A DNA stretch of 9,515 nt from Acidobacteriaceae bacterium (GTDB lineage: Bacteria; Acidobacteriota; Terriglobia; Terriglobales; Acidobacteriaceae). Below the pieces are notes generated by a model that ran no database searches, was not told where the DNA came from, and was given only the letters and a program-made list of their open reading frames with translations. The stretch is from the NCBI GenBank assembly GCA_030040395.1, contig JASHTU010000429.1, positions 1-9,515 of the forward strand, given 5' to 3'. Position 1 is the first letter of the stretch. The number at the start of each line of letters is the position of its first letter. This document shows, piece by piece, positions 1-7,800 of the stretch. Both the position numbers and the translations under genes were made by a program.

Positions 1-142
1 GCAGGAGGGGAACGATCGAATCCTGCCAGGTGAGATCGATGAGTTGCTCGTGGGTCAGTAGGGTGTAGGGCGCGGCGGACAACGAGCAAGAGACGAGCAG
101 AAGAAGCAGGAAAAGAAGCCGAAGCGGGCGAACAATGGGCAT
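1..142 (-). CDS. Zinc-dependent phospholipase C-like secreted protein, N-terminal fragment
   Basis: This is the first 47 codons of a gene that continues beyond the left edge, starting at an ATG at 142-140. Residues 1-18 are a basic then very leucine-rich signal peptide (R5, R8, then LLFLLLLLVS). It is followed by APYTLLTHEQLIDLTW (from A24), which resembles the mature start of the acidobacterial family annotated as zinc-dependent phospholipase C family proteins (typically AYSVLTHEEIID...W). In that family the early His of LTHE is thought to be a metal ligand; I infer the same here for H31. Export signal type is unclear: L16-V17-S18-C19 fits a lipobox, but cleavage near A23/A24 is also possible. 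There is no good Shine-Dalgarno upstream of the ATG. It lies 93 bp downstream of the metallophosphoesterase on the same strand, so co-transcription is possible. Substrate is unknown; the family name rests on distant similarity. Confidence 0.72.
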   Translation of the reverse strand, partial: MPIVRPLRLLFLLLLLVSCSLSAAPYTLLTHEQLIDLTWQDSIVPLL

Positions 143-235
143 CGTGATGCGGTGCGGCGGAGAGGGCCGAATTCGGGTGCCAGAACGCGGGGGCCCGGAT
201 GATTGGATGCAAACGCCGCTGAAATGCGCTGCGAT

Positions 236-1135
236 TTATGCGGAGCCGGGTGAGGCGCGGAAAGTGAAGAGAGTGATTTCAGGAGGGCAATCGAAACGAA
301 AGGGCAGACCGACCGAGCCGAGGCCGCGATTGACGTAGAGTTGCATAGCGCCCACGCGGAACCATCCCTGAATGTAGATCTTGCCCAGGTCGGGAAGGTA
401 GACGGGAGGGAGGAACGGCATGCGGATCTGGCCGCCGTGGGTGTGGCCGCTGAGGATGAGCGCAACGGCTTGGCCGACAGGATGGATGAGGAGCTGGTTG
501 GCGTAGTCGGGTGCGTGGCAGAGCAACATGATGGGCTCGTGAGGGAGATGACGAATGGAGGCGGGGATGGCGGCGTCGGGATCGGGCCGGCCGCACACGG
601 GATCGTCGAGACCGGCCAGCCAGACGCGGGCTCCGTCGCGCTCCAGGGGCAGGTTCGAGTTGATGAGCATGGGAATCCCGTTGGAGGTAAACGCCTGGGT
701 CACTTCCTGTCCGCTGACCATCAGATCGTGGTTGCCGAGGATGGCGTAAACCTGGCGGCATCGGAGGGTCTTGAGAATATCGGCGCATTGCCAGGCGGCG
801 CCGATGGCGAATTGGCGCGTGCCTACTTCGTGGGTGACGTAGTCGCCGGTGAGGACGACGGCGTCGGGCGCGAGGTGGTTGATGTCGGCGACAGCGTCGC
901 GAAGGAAGTAAGGCTCGGTGAATTCATCCAGGTGGATGTCGCTGAGCTGGGCGACGCGAAAGCCGTCAAAGGCGGCGGGAAGGCCGGGCAGAAAGGCGTC
1001 CCGGTGCGTGATTTGGGCGGCATGGCGCTCGATTTCGCCGGCGTAGAGCGCCAAACTCCCAGCGGCGCACGCGCCTGCGGCTAAGAAATGACGGCGAGTG
1101 ATGCCAGTCCTCGGCGGGGAAGCAAGCAAGGTCAC
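236..1135 (-). CDS. Tat-exported metallophosphoesterase, YkuE/YaeI type
   Basis: A complete 299-residue calcineurin-like phosphoesterase. The metal-binding motifs appear in order: D66-x-H68 (LSDIHLD), G97-D98 (VLTGDYV), G134-N135-H136-D137 (LGNHD), H207 (LLCHAPDY) and G230-H231-T-H233-G-G (SGHTHGGQI). The C-terminal run VNRGLGSVGLPFRFDCPPEI is typical of the YkuE/YaeI branch, whose members hydrolyse phosphodiester or pyrophosphate bonds, some acting on lipid A precursors. Residues 13-20 (TRRHFLAA) form a twin-arginine motif before a hydrophobic stretch, so the folded dimetal enzyme is probably exported or membrane-anchored. The start is a GTG at 1135-1133. An in-frame TGA at 1141-1139 lies two codons upstream, so only this GTG or a TTG two codons later can precede the RR motif. 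No clear ribosome-binding site is visible. Fold and catalytic class are sure; the substrate is not. Confidence 0.93.
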   Translation of the reverse strand: MTLLASPPRTGITRRHFLAAGACAAGSLALYAGEIERHAAQITHRDAFLPGLPAAFDGFRVAQLSDIHLDEFTEPYFLRDAVADINHLAPDAVVLTGDYVTHEVGTRQFAIGAAWQCADILKTLRCRQVYAILGNHDLMVSGQEVTQAFTSNGIPMLINSNLPLERDGARVWLAGLDDPVCGRPDPDAAIPASIRHLPHEPIMLLCHAPDYANQLLIHPVGQAVALILSGHTHGGQIRMPFLPPVYLPDLGKIYIQGWFRVGAMQLYVNRGLGSVGLPFRFDCPPEITLFTFRASPGSA

Positions 1136-1341
1136 ATTTCATGGTATCGGATTTTGCAGGTTCGCGCAGGCGCGACCGCCCGGAAGGAGTTTCAGCCGCG
1201 CCGAAGTGCATGCGTCGCTATGCTATAGTCTCGCGCAGCAGGCGGGCGAGCTTGAAATCCTGATCAAAATCCAGTCCCAAGCAATCCAGCGTGAGCGCCG
1301 GGGCGAGCCCGCGCGCGCATTTTAGCAGAGATGAGGTTCGA
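1136..1341. other. Divergent intergenic region between metallophosphoesterase and GH35 genes
   Basis: This 206-bp spacer must hold promoters for both flanking genes. The only -10-like sequence I notice is TATAGT at 1224-1229 on the plus strand, inside the near-palindrome GACTATAGC, and it has no convincing -35 at the right distance. The 3' part is very GC-rich (gcgcgcgcg around 1310-1318). No terminator, riboswitch or small gene is apparent. Confidence 0.5.
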
Positions 1342-3033
1342 ATGAAGGTCTTATTGATCATAGCCGTTTTGTTGGCGTCGGGCGCCGGGATGGCATTGCA
1401 GACAGCAGCGCCGGCGCCGATGACGGAGTACCCGATTCCACGCCTGGTTCAGCAAGATGGGCGTTACGCCCTGCTAGTTGACGGCGCGCCTTACCTGATG
1501 CTGGGGGCGCAATCGAACAACTCCAGCGACTGGCCGGCAACCCTGCCAGAGGTGTGGCCCGCGATTGAATATCTACATGCCAACACGCTGGAAACGCCGA
1601 TTTACTGGGAACAGTTCGAACCCAAGGAAGGGCAATTCGACTACTCGGAGGTGGACACGGTGCTGGCGCAGGCCCGCGCACACCACGTTCACCTGGTGCT
1701 GCTGTGGTTTGGAACGTGGAAGAACGGAAGCCAGCACTATATGCCCGAATGGATGAAGCTCGATCCCCAGCGCTACTTCCATGTGATGAACAAAGAAGGC
1801 GAGTATGTCGATTCACCCTCGCCGTTTGCAACCGCGTCTCGGGAAGCAGACAAGCGCGCGTTCGCCGCCTTGATGCAACACCTCAAGGAGGCCGATTCCG
1901 AGAGGACGGTGCTGATGGTGCAGGTGGAGAATGAAACCGGCACGTGGGGAACTGTACGCGATTACTCCCCGGAGGCAAACAAGCTGTTTGAAGGGCCGGT
2001 CCCGGCTGAAGTCCTGAAGGCCATGGGCAAAACGTCGGCGACAGCGGGCGCGAACTGGGAACAAGTATTCGGCCCCGAGGCCGAGGTTTACTTCCATGCC
2101 TGGGCGGTTTCCAGATACGTGGAGCAGGTTGCCGCGTCGGGAAAGGCGGCTTACCCCTTGCCGCTCTATTGCAATGCCGCGTTGCGCGATCCGCTCAAGC
2201 CGGAGACACCCGTGACCTATGAGAGCGGCGGCCCGACGGACAACGTAATTCCCATCTGGAAGGCGGAGGCGCCCGCGATCGATCTCCTGGCCCCCGATAT
2301 CTACTTGGCGGGCACGGCGCAGTATTTGAAAGTTCTCGAGCTCTACCATCGCCCCAATAATGCCTTATTCGTTCCGGAAACCAGCGGCTCAGTGCGTTCC
2401 GCGCGGTTCTTTTTTTCTGCGCTTGGCCTTCAGGCCATCGGTTACTCGCCGTTCGGGCTGGATTACACGCGCGTTCCTCCAGTTATGCCCGGCGAAGTGG
2501 AAGCCTCGAAAAATGCATTCCTGGATCCGACCGCGCAGAACTACGAGTTGATCGGTCCGATGATGCGCGAGGTCGCGCGTCTTAATTACGAAGGCAAGTT
2601 GCAGGCGACTTCCGAAATGGAAGACGAACCCATCCAAACCCTTCATTTTGGGGGCTGGGACGCGGTGGTTTCCCATGGGGTTGGCCGGAAAGGCCCGGCG
2701 AAAGGAAACCCGGAGCCGATTGGACGCGCGCTGGTGGCTGAGCTTGGGGAGAACCGGTTTCTGGTCACTGGATTCTTTTGCCACGTCGATTTCCGGCCGG
2801 CCGGAACCGCGCAGCAGCGGGAGTCAGGACAGATTGTCGTGGGAACGGGACAAATTCCTTCCGCGGAGATCGACGGGAGGTGGGTGCATCGGCAATTCCT
2901 GCGCGTCGAAGAAGGCGAATATGAAGATGGCGCTTTCAAGTTCCTACGCATTCTGAACGGCGATCAAACCGACTACGGACTCCCGTTCACTTCGCAACCG
3001 GAAGTGTTGCGGGTTTCGCTCGCCACGTATTGA
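1342..3033 (+). CDS. Secreted GH35-type beta-galactosidase with DUF5597-like C-terminal domain
   Basis: A 563-residue glycoside hydrolase that should remove terminal beta-galactose from an oligo- or polysaccharide. The ATG at 1342 is chosen because GAGG lies about 6 nt upstream and a signal peptide starts there (KVLLIIAVLLASGAGMA, residues 2-18); an in-frame extension to 1291 lacks both. A (beta/alpha)8 domain covers roughly 35-410. Within it, VQVENETG places the acid/base at E198, and FVPETSG (343-349) places the nucleophile at E346. The spacing of about 148 residues matches that which I recall for the secreted Cellvibrio xyloglucan-side-chain enzyme Bgl35A. Residues about 410-560, including GRALVAELGENRFLVTGFF, resemble the DUF5597 tail found in Xanthomonas and Caulobacter homologues. 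The cysteine-poor, secreted protein would act in the periplasm or outside. The gene is convergent with the GH32 gene, so not part of its operon. Family assignment is strong; substrate (xyloglucan, galactan or glycoprotein galactose) is inference. Confidence 0.9.
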   Translation: MKVLLIIAVLLASGAGMALQTAAPAPMTEYPIPRLVQQDGRYALLVDGAPYLMLGAQSNNSSDWPATLPEVWPAIEYLHANTLETPIYWEQFEPKEGQFDYSEVDTVLAQARAHHVHLVLLWFGTWKNGSQHYMPEWMKLDPQRYFHVMNKEGEYVDSPSPFATASREADKRAFAALMQHLKEADSERTVLMVQVENETGTWGTVRDYSPEANKLFEGPVPAEVLKAMGKTSATAGANWEQVFGPEAEVYFHAWAVSRYVEQVAASGKAAYPLPLYCNAALRDPLKPETPVTYESGGPTDNVIPIWKAEAPAIDLLAPDIYLAGTAQYLKVLELYHRPNNALFVPETSGSVRSARFFFSALGLQAIGYSPFGLDYTRVPPVMPGEVEASKNAFLDPTAQNYELIGPMMREVARLNYEGKLQATSEMEDEPIQTLHFGGWDAVVSHGVGRKGPAKGNPEPIGRALVAELGENRFLVTGFFCHVDFRPAGTAQQRESGQIVVGTGQIPSAEIDGRWVHRQFLRVEEGEYEDGAFKFLRILNGDQTDYGLPFTSQPEVLRVSLATY

Positions 3034-3181
3034 CGCGAGGAAACAATTCATTCGCGGTGGTGGCAAAATCTGGTCTCGGGTTGGCAGGGAGCGGTTTTAC
3101 ATGCTGCGGCCCGATGACGTGCTCGGGGATTCGAGACTGCGTCGAGCGGCCTCTATCCAACGCAGGAGGCTGCACTGCAAG
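3034..3181. other. Convergent intergenic region
   Basis: A 148-bp spacer between the stop codons of the GH35 (plus) and GH32 (minus) genes. Two converging transcripts should end here, but I find no hairpin followed by a T tract on either strand. Nothing else is recognisable. Confidence 0.5.
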
Positions 3182-4735
3182 CTACGATGTCAATTTGTTG
3201 GGGGAAATGGGAGTCATTTCCCACACAGACAGGCCGGCCATGCTCGCCGTTGAGCCCACCCAATTCAGGCGGAGATCCTGTGCATGGCCGCCTTCATAAT
3301 AGAAGCGCTTGACAAAGGCAGCTTGGCCGTTGAGGAACAATTCCATAACGGAACCGTCGGCGTAAAGATGAATCTCCAGGTTTTCGTTTTCGCCCAGTTC
3401 CAGTGGGATGGGGCGGGCGTCGACCGCTGCCTGAGCGGGATGGAGCGGGTCGTACGTGATCGTCAACCAAGGAGAGCGGTCAGTCTCCGCACCGCGTAAA
3501 ACCAGCTCAAAGGGCTCGGAACCCCTTCGCGCGGCGCAAAGGATTTCGCCCGAGCAGCCTGGCACGCGGATGGCTTCGACTTGCCGTCGGATCTGATCTT
3601 CTTCCGAGGAACCCTCCAGATTTTGTTCGCGAGTACGCAGTTGATGCACCACGGCGGCGACGCGAAAACGGAGGCGGCCATCGCCGGCCACAGTGAGGAT
3701 GCGCGGCAACGACATCAGCCCGGCCCAGCCGGCGGCCTTGTACTCCGCCAGCGGGCGCGTCTCGGCAATCCAGCCCCAAACCACGCGGTTTCCCTCCTTG
3801 TCCAACTGCGTTTTAGCCGCATAAAACGAGCCGTAGTCGAGGATGCCGGCCTGTTCGGGATGAAACGTCATCGTCTCTTCGTCGAGTTTGCCGCTCTGCC
3901 ACCAGGTTTTTCCAGCGGCGGAAAAGATCAGCACGCGCCACTCGCCAAGCGCGAAGAACTCCGGACATTCCCACACTTCCCACGGATCGAAGGAATCAAA
4001 TGCGGCTGCGCCGCTGCGGTCGCGACAGGCGAACACGTGCATGTACTCCCAGTGGCGCAGATCCTTTGACCGATAGAGAAGCACCGCGCCGCCTTCGTTT
4101 GCCCGTCCCGAAGCGGTGACAAGATACCACCATTCGCCTTGGCGCCAAGGGGAGGGATCGCGGAAGCCATTCACCTGGAGTTGCGGCGGAGGCGCGGCAA
4201 TCACCGGCGCCGGCGCTTTCCGCCAGGTTTCCAGCATGGGATCGCCGGACACGGCCAGGCATTGCGTTTCGCGCAGCGGAGGAACGGCGTCCTTAATCGT
4301 AGCTTGATCGAGCGAAGTCGCCTGAACGCCGGTATACAGCACCGTCACCCGACCATCCTGCACCACCGCCGTTCCCGTAAAGCAGCCGTTGGCGTCCGGT
4401 CCCCCGGGCGTGGGCGCAAAAGCGATGGGAAGATGCCGCCAGTGAACCATGTCGGGGCTCACGGCGTGTCCCCAATGCATATTGCCCCAGTACGCGCCGT
4501 CGGGATTGTACTGGTAAAACATGTGGTAATTGCCGTTCCAGTAAATGGGGCCGTTGGGATCGTTCATCCAGTTGGCCGCGGGCAGGAAATGATACTGCGG
4601 CCGCCGCGGATCGGAAGCCAGCGCGGCAGGCGGGAGTGGCTCCGCAACCGTTTCCGCGCGAGAAAGAGGGTTGAGGGTGGGCAAGGCCGCTGAACCGAGA
4701 AGCGCGGCCAGAAAATCGCGACGGCGAGTCTTCAT
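3182..4735 (-). CDS. Tat-exported GH32 beta-fructosidase (invertase/levanase/inulinase type)
   Basis: A complete 517-residue enzyme that hydrolyses beta-fructofuranosyl bonds in sucrose or fructans. All three GH32 catalytic motifs are present: WMNDPNG with nucleophile D59, FRDPSPW with transition-state stabiliser D193, and WECPEFF with acid/base E256. The five-bladed propeller covers about 45-350 (including GWAGLMSLPRIL at 335-346). A C-terminal beta-sandwich follows, with the usual HLYADGSVMELFLNG at 456-470. The start is the ATG at 4735 because it begins a twin-arginine signal (KTRRRDFLAALLGSA) with a likely cut after A27 (SRA-ETV), and AGGGA lies about 8 nt upstream. The open frame runs 49 codons further back, through an intercistronic hairpin, and that part looks non-coding. 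It lies 151 bp downstream of the receptor gene on the same strand. The receptor would import fructo-oligosaccharides and this enzyme would release fructose. Exo versus endo action and fructan type cannot be told from sequence alone. Confidence 0.95.
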   Translation of the reverse strand: MKTRRRDFLAALLGSAALPTLNPLSRAETVAEPLPPAALASDPRRPQYHFLPAANWMNDPNGPIYWNGNYHMFYQYNPDGAYWGNMHWGHAVSPDMVHWRHLPIAFAPTPGGPDANGCFTGTAVVQDGRVTVLYTGVQATSLDQATIKDAVPPLRETQCLAVSGDPMLETWRKAPAPVIAAPPPQLQVNGFRDPSPWRQGEWWYLVTASGRANEGGAVLLYRSKDLRHWEYMHVFACRDRSGAAAFDSFDPWEVWECPEFFALGEWRVLIFSAAGKTWWQSGKLDEETMTFHPEQAGILDYGSFYAAKTQLDKEGNRVVWGWIAETRPLAEYKAAGWAGLMSLPRILTVAGDGRLRFRVAAVVHQLRTREQNLEGSSEEDQIRRQVEAIRVPGCSGEILCAARRGSEPFELVLRGAETDRSPWLTITYDPLHPAQAAVDARPIPLELGENENLEIHLYADGSVMELFLNGQAAFVKRFYYEGGHAQDLRLNWVGSTASMAGLSVWEMTPISPNKLTS

Positions 4736-4886
4736 GTAGTTTTTCCCTGCAACCCTTGCGCATTCCAATGTAACTGCGCTGGACCCGCCATCACAATGTG
4801 TGCGGTTCGAGTCCCGCATCGCCGAGCCGTTGGCTTTCGGCGCCAATCCGGCGATGCGGGTGGTTATCCACGAAGAAAACAACCGA
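4736..4886 (-). other. Intercistronic spacer between receptor and GH32 genes
   Basis: The 151 bp between the receptor stop (TGA, 4889-4887) and the GH32 start contain a long inverted repeat at 4813-4860, a short CACAATGTG palindrome at 4792-4800, and the GH32 ribosome-binding site. I see no convincing separate promoter, so GH32 expression probably depends on read-through from the receptor promoter. Confidence 0.5.
4813..4860 (-). repeat. Perfect 12-bp inverted repeat / intercistronic hairpin
   Basis: The left arm CCCGCATCGCCG (4813-4824) and right arm CGGCGATGCGGG (4849-4860) are perfectly complementary. Inside, TTGGC (4830-4834) pairs with GCCAA (4842-4846), leaving a 7-nt loop and a small asymmetric internal loop. 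In the receptor/GH32 mRNA the stem begins about 26 nt after the receptor stop codon. No U tract follows, so it is unlikely to be an efficient intrinsic terminator. More likely it protects the upstream message from 3' decay or sets the receptor:GH32 ratio; this is inference. It may also be one copy of a dispersed repeat. Confidence 0.75.
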
Positions 4887-7800
4887 TCAGAAGCTGACCC
4901 GCAACGCGAACTGAATCGTGCGGGGCAGATTGATCTGGTGCCCTACCTGGCCGAAGCCGGGAGAGGATAGGTTGACGTTGGGCTCCGCGAATTGCGCGTG
5001 GTTGAAAACGTCGAAGATCTCGGTGCTGAACTTGAGCTGAGCCTTCTCCGTCATGTTGAACGACTTGTTGATTGACGCATCCCAGTTGTCTTCACCCTCG
5101 GACTTCATCTTCGGATCGACGCGCGGCTCGTTGCCGAAGGAGAAGTAACCCGGCTGGGTGAAGCAAGAAGTATTGAACCACTCGTTGGCCCGGGCAGCGC
5201 TGTGCGGTGAGCCCGCAGCGGTCTTGTTGCAGCCAGACGTGTAATCGGGCCGGATAATCCCGTACGTGCCGCCGCCGAAAGTGCTCAATCCATTCGAGGC
5301 GGCGATCAGCGGGACCGGCGTTCCGCTGCGGAAAGTGGTGATGCCGTTGATGCGCCATCCGCCGACCACCTGGTTGCCGAATCCCCCGATCTTCCCCAGG
5401 TAAGGCTGTCCATGTCCGAAGGGCAGATCGACGCCGTAGTTGATCACCAGGTTATTGGCAATGTCCTGCTCGCTCAGCGACCGTTCCGCCTTCAGGTTGG
5501 TGTTGTCCTGCACCACACCGGTGCCGCCCTGGCCATCCTGGAACGAGCTGGTGTTATCGGTGTTACTGATCAGCTTGCCCCACGTATAAGCTCCCTCCAG
5601 CACACCGGCATGTCCGAAGTGGCGGATGTAAGTCGCCTGTAACGCGTTATACGACGAAGAGCCGTCGCGCGGCACCGCCTGGTTCACATTGCCCGAGTAC
5701 TGCGGATGGGGCAGCAGCAGGTATCCTTCCGCAACTGTCTTCGCTCCCAGGGTGGTGGCCACGGGCAGTATTCCGTAAAAGGGATTAGGAACCTGGGTCA
5801 GGAGAGCTGAACCAAGGGAATCATACGAGTCGGGAAGCTGGTTGAGGTTCAATCCCGTGCCGGTGTACGAAGAGGAAATGACTAGGTGCGTTCCCTTTGA
5901 CCCGGCATACGCGAGCGTGGCCGTGGAATGGCTGTCGAGGGCCCGTTCCAGGGCCAGGTTCCACTGTTGCGAATAGCCATAAGCCTGTTCGGGAATGCGG
6001 CCTGTGATGCCCAGGCCAAGCTGCGCATTCAGTCCCGCCTGTGTACGCCCGGTGGGCAGGTTAATCCCGTTCGGTAAAGGATTGGCCACGGTGGCGATCA
6101 GCGCCTGCCCCACCGTGTTCGTCACGCTGGTGCTGGCGGAGTTGATGGGGCTGTCGCTGGGTCCGTTCTGGCTCACTTCCGAGGGGAAGAACGAGATCCC
6201 GTAGCCCGAGCGCAGAACCGTCTTCGGATCCATGCGATAAGCAAATCCTAAACGCGGGGAGTAGAGCATCCAGTGGAGCTCCTCCACCCGGCGGGAACCG
6301 TACTGAGGCGAGTCCACAAACACCAGTTGCCCGGTGAGCGGCACAGTGCTTCCGCTGACCGGATTGGTGATCGAGGTGAGACCGCCAATATTCACCGCCG
6401 CTGTCGGTTGAAGGATGGTGTTCAGGTTATTCTCTTCGGAGTAGGTGCCGGGCTGCTCCCAGCGTAGGCCGGCTGTTACCGTCAGCTTCGAGCTCGCCTG
6501 GTATGTGTCCTCCACGAACAGCCCGTAATTGTGCAGGAAGGCGTGCCAGGTTCCAACGGAGGCGATGCCGGCGCTGGAAGGAATGCCCATCAGGAACGAC
6601 GCCAGCGCGTTGCCTGTAGTCGCGTCTGTCGGAGAGGAAGCGGTATAGAATGGTGAGGCGTTGACGCCCAAGCCCTGGCTGTTGTTGTAGTTCTCCCACA
6701 GCACCTGCCGCCAGTTGCCGCCGGTCTTGATGGTGTGTTTGCCCAGGATCTTCGTGATGCTGCCGTTGATCGCCCAGACGTTGTTGTTCCAGTAAAGCTG
6801 CGACAGCTCGGCGCCGATGCCGTACCCCTGGATGCCTAGCCCGGGTAGCAAACCTTCTTTCTTTTCGCTCTCCGTCTGGATTTGGCCGTAAGTTGGGCTG
6901 ATCGACGACATATCGAAGCCGTCGCTCAGCGGGTACTGGAAGTTGTAGTTCTCCAGGTAGGACAGGCGCAACTCGGCAATGGTCGTGGGGTTGAACACGT
7001 GGTTATCGCCCAGCACTGCTTCCTGCGTGTAGTTGCCCGTAGGGCCGGCGCCGGTCTTGGTTCCGAAGGGATCGCTGATGCCGTTGTGCGGATTCCAGAA
7101 AGTGTAACGGGCGAAAAGATTGTCTTTGCCCACACTGGCGTCGATGCGCGCATTGTACTGGTCCTGGTAGCCCTCGATGGGCGCCGAAGCGTAAAAATTC
7201 GTCGTGAAGGGCGTCTGCGTCACCCGCGCCTCGTTCGGAGTTTCCAGCTTGGCGATGGCCAGCGCGGTCGGGTCAATATAGGTCAGCTTGTTGCCCGGCA
7301 ATGGCTGTCCGGGCGTGCAACCGTACGATCCCACGACAGGACAATAAACCGTCTGCGGGTCCTGGGAAAAATCTCCGTTCAGCTCCGCGGTCGTGGGCAC
7401 GGTCGCATTGGTCGGGCTGGCGGAGATCAGCGACTCGTGTTCCCACGAGAAGAAGAAGAACAGCTTGTTCTTCAGAGCCGGCCCGCCCAGGTTGGCGCCA
7501 AATTGATTCTGGTGCAGCGGCGAGCGCCCCAGCCCTTCATGGTTGCTGAACCAGTCGTTGGCGTCGAGATCGGTGTTGCGGAAATACTCATATGCGTTCC
7601 CGTGGAACTGGTTCGTTCCGCTCTTGGTGGAGATTTCAATTACGCCGCCGCCGTAGCCGCCGAACTCGGCGCTCACGTTGTTGGTCGAGACCCGGAACTC
7701 CTGCACGGCATCCTGAGTGGGAACCAGGGTATTAACGTTGTTCTCCGAGATGTTCGATCCCACGCCATCGACGAAAAACAGGCTCTGCCCGCTGAAGGCG

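Noticed and set aside
341..1084. 247-codon open frame on the plus strand opposite the metallophosphoesterase
   Set aside because: A shadow of the real gene, which has all catalytic motifs; the antisense product shows no family features.
1224..1229. TATAGT as -10 of the GH35 gene
   Set aside because: No acceptable -35 lies 16-18 nt upstream and the start would be over 100 nt from the ATG; kept only as a remark.
1291..1341. 17-codon N-terminal extension of the GH35 frame
   Set aside because: It places a charged stretch before a normal signal peptide; the ATG at 1342 has GAGG at proper distance.
4139..4693. 184-codon plus-strand frame opposite GH32
   Set aside because: Antisense to the catalytic N-terminal half of GH32; arginine- and glycine-rich composition typical of a shadow frame.
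4813..4860. Intrinsic terminator after the receptor gene
   Set aside because: The stem is strong but no U tract follows on the minus strand, and the next base run (GACTCGAACC) is mixed.
4800..4865. Complete or circularly permuted tRNA/tmRNA gene
   Set aside because: The T-loop-like motif followed by mutually complementary arms looks like a permuted acceptor stem, but the pairing extends past acceptor length, no CCA or U8 is in place, and no D or anticodon arm is found.
4736..4882. 49-codon N-terminal extension of the GH32 frame from a TTG at 4882
   Set aside because: It runs through the intercistronic hairpin and would bury the twin-arginine signal inside the protein; the ATG at 4735 has a ribosome-binding site.
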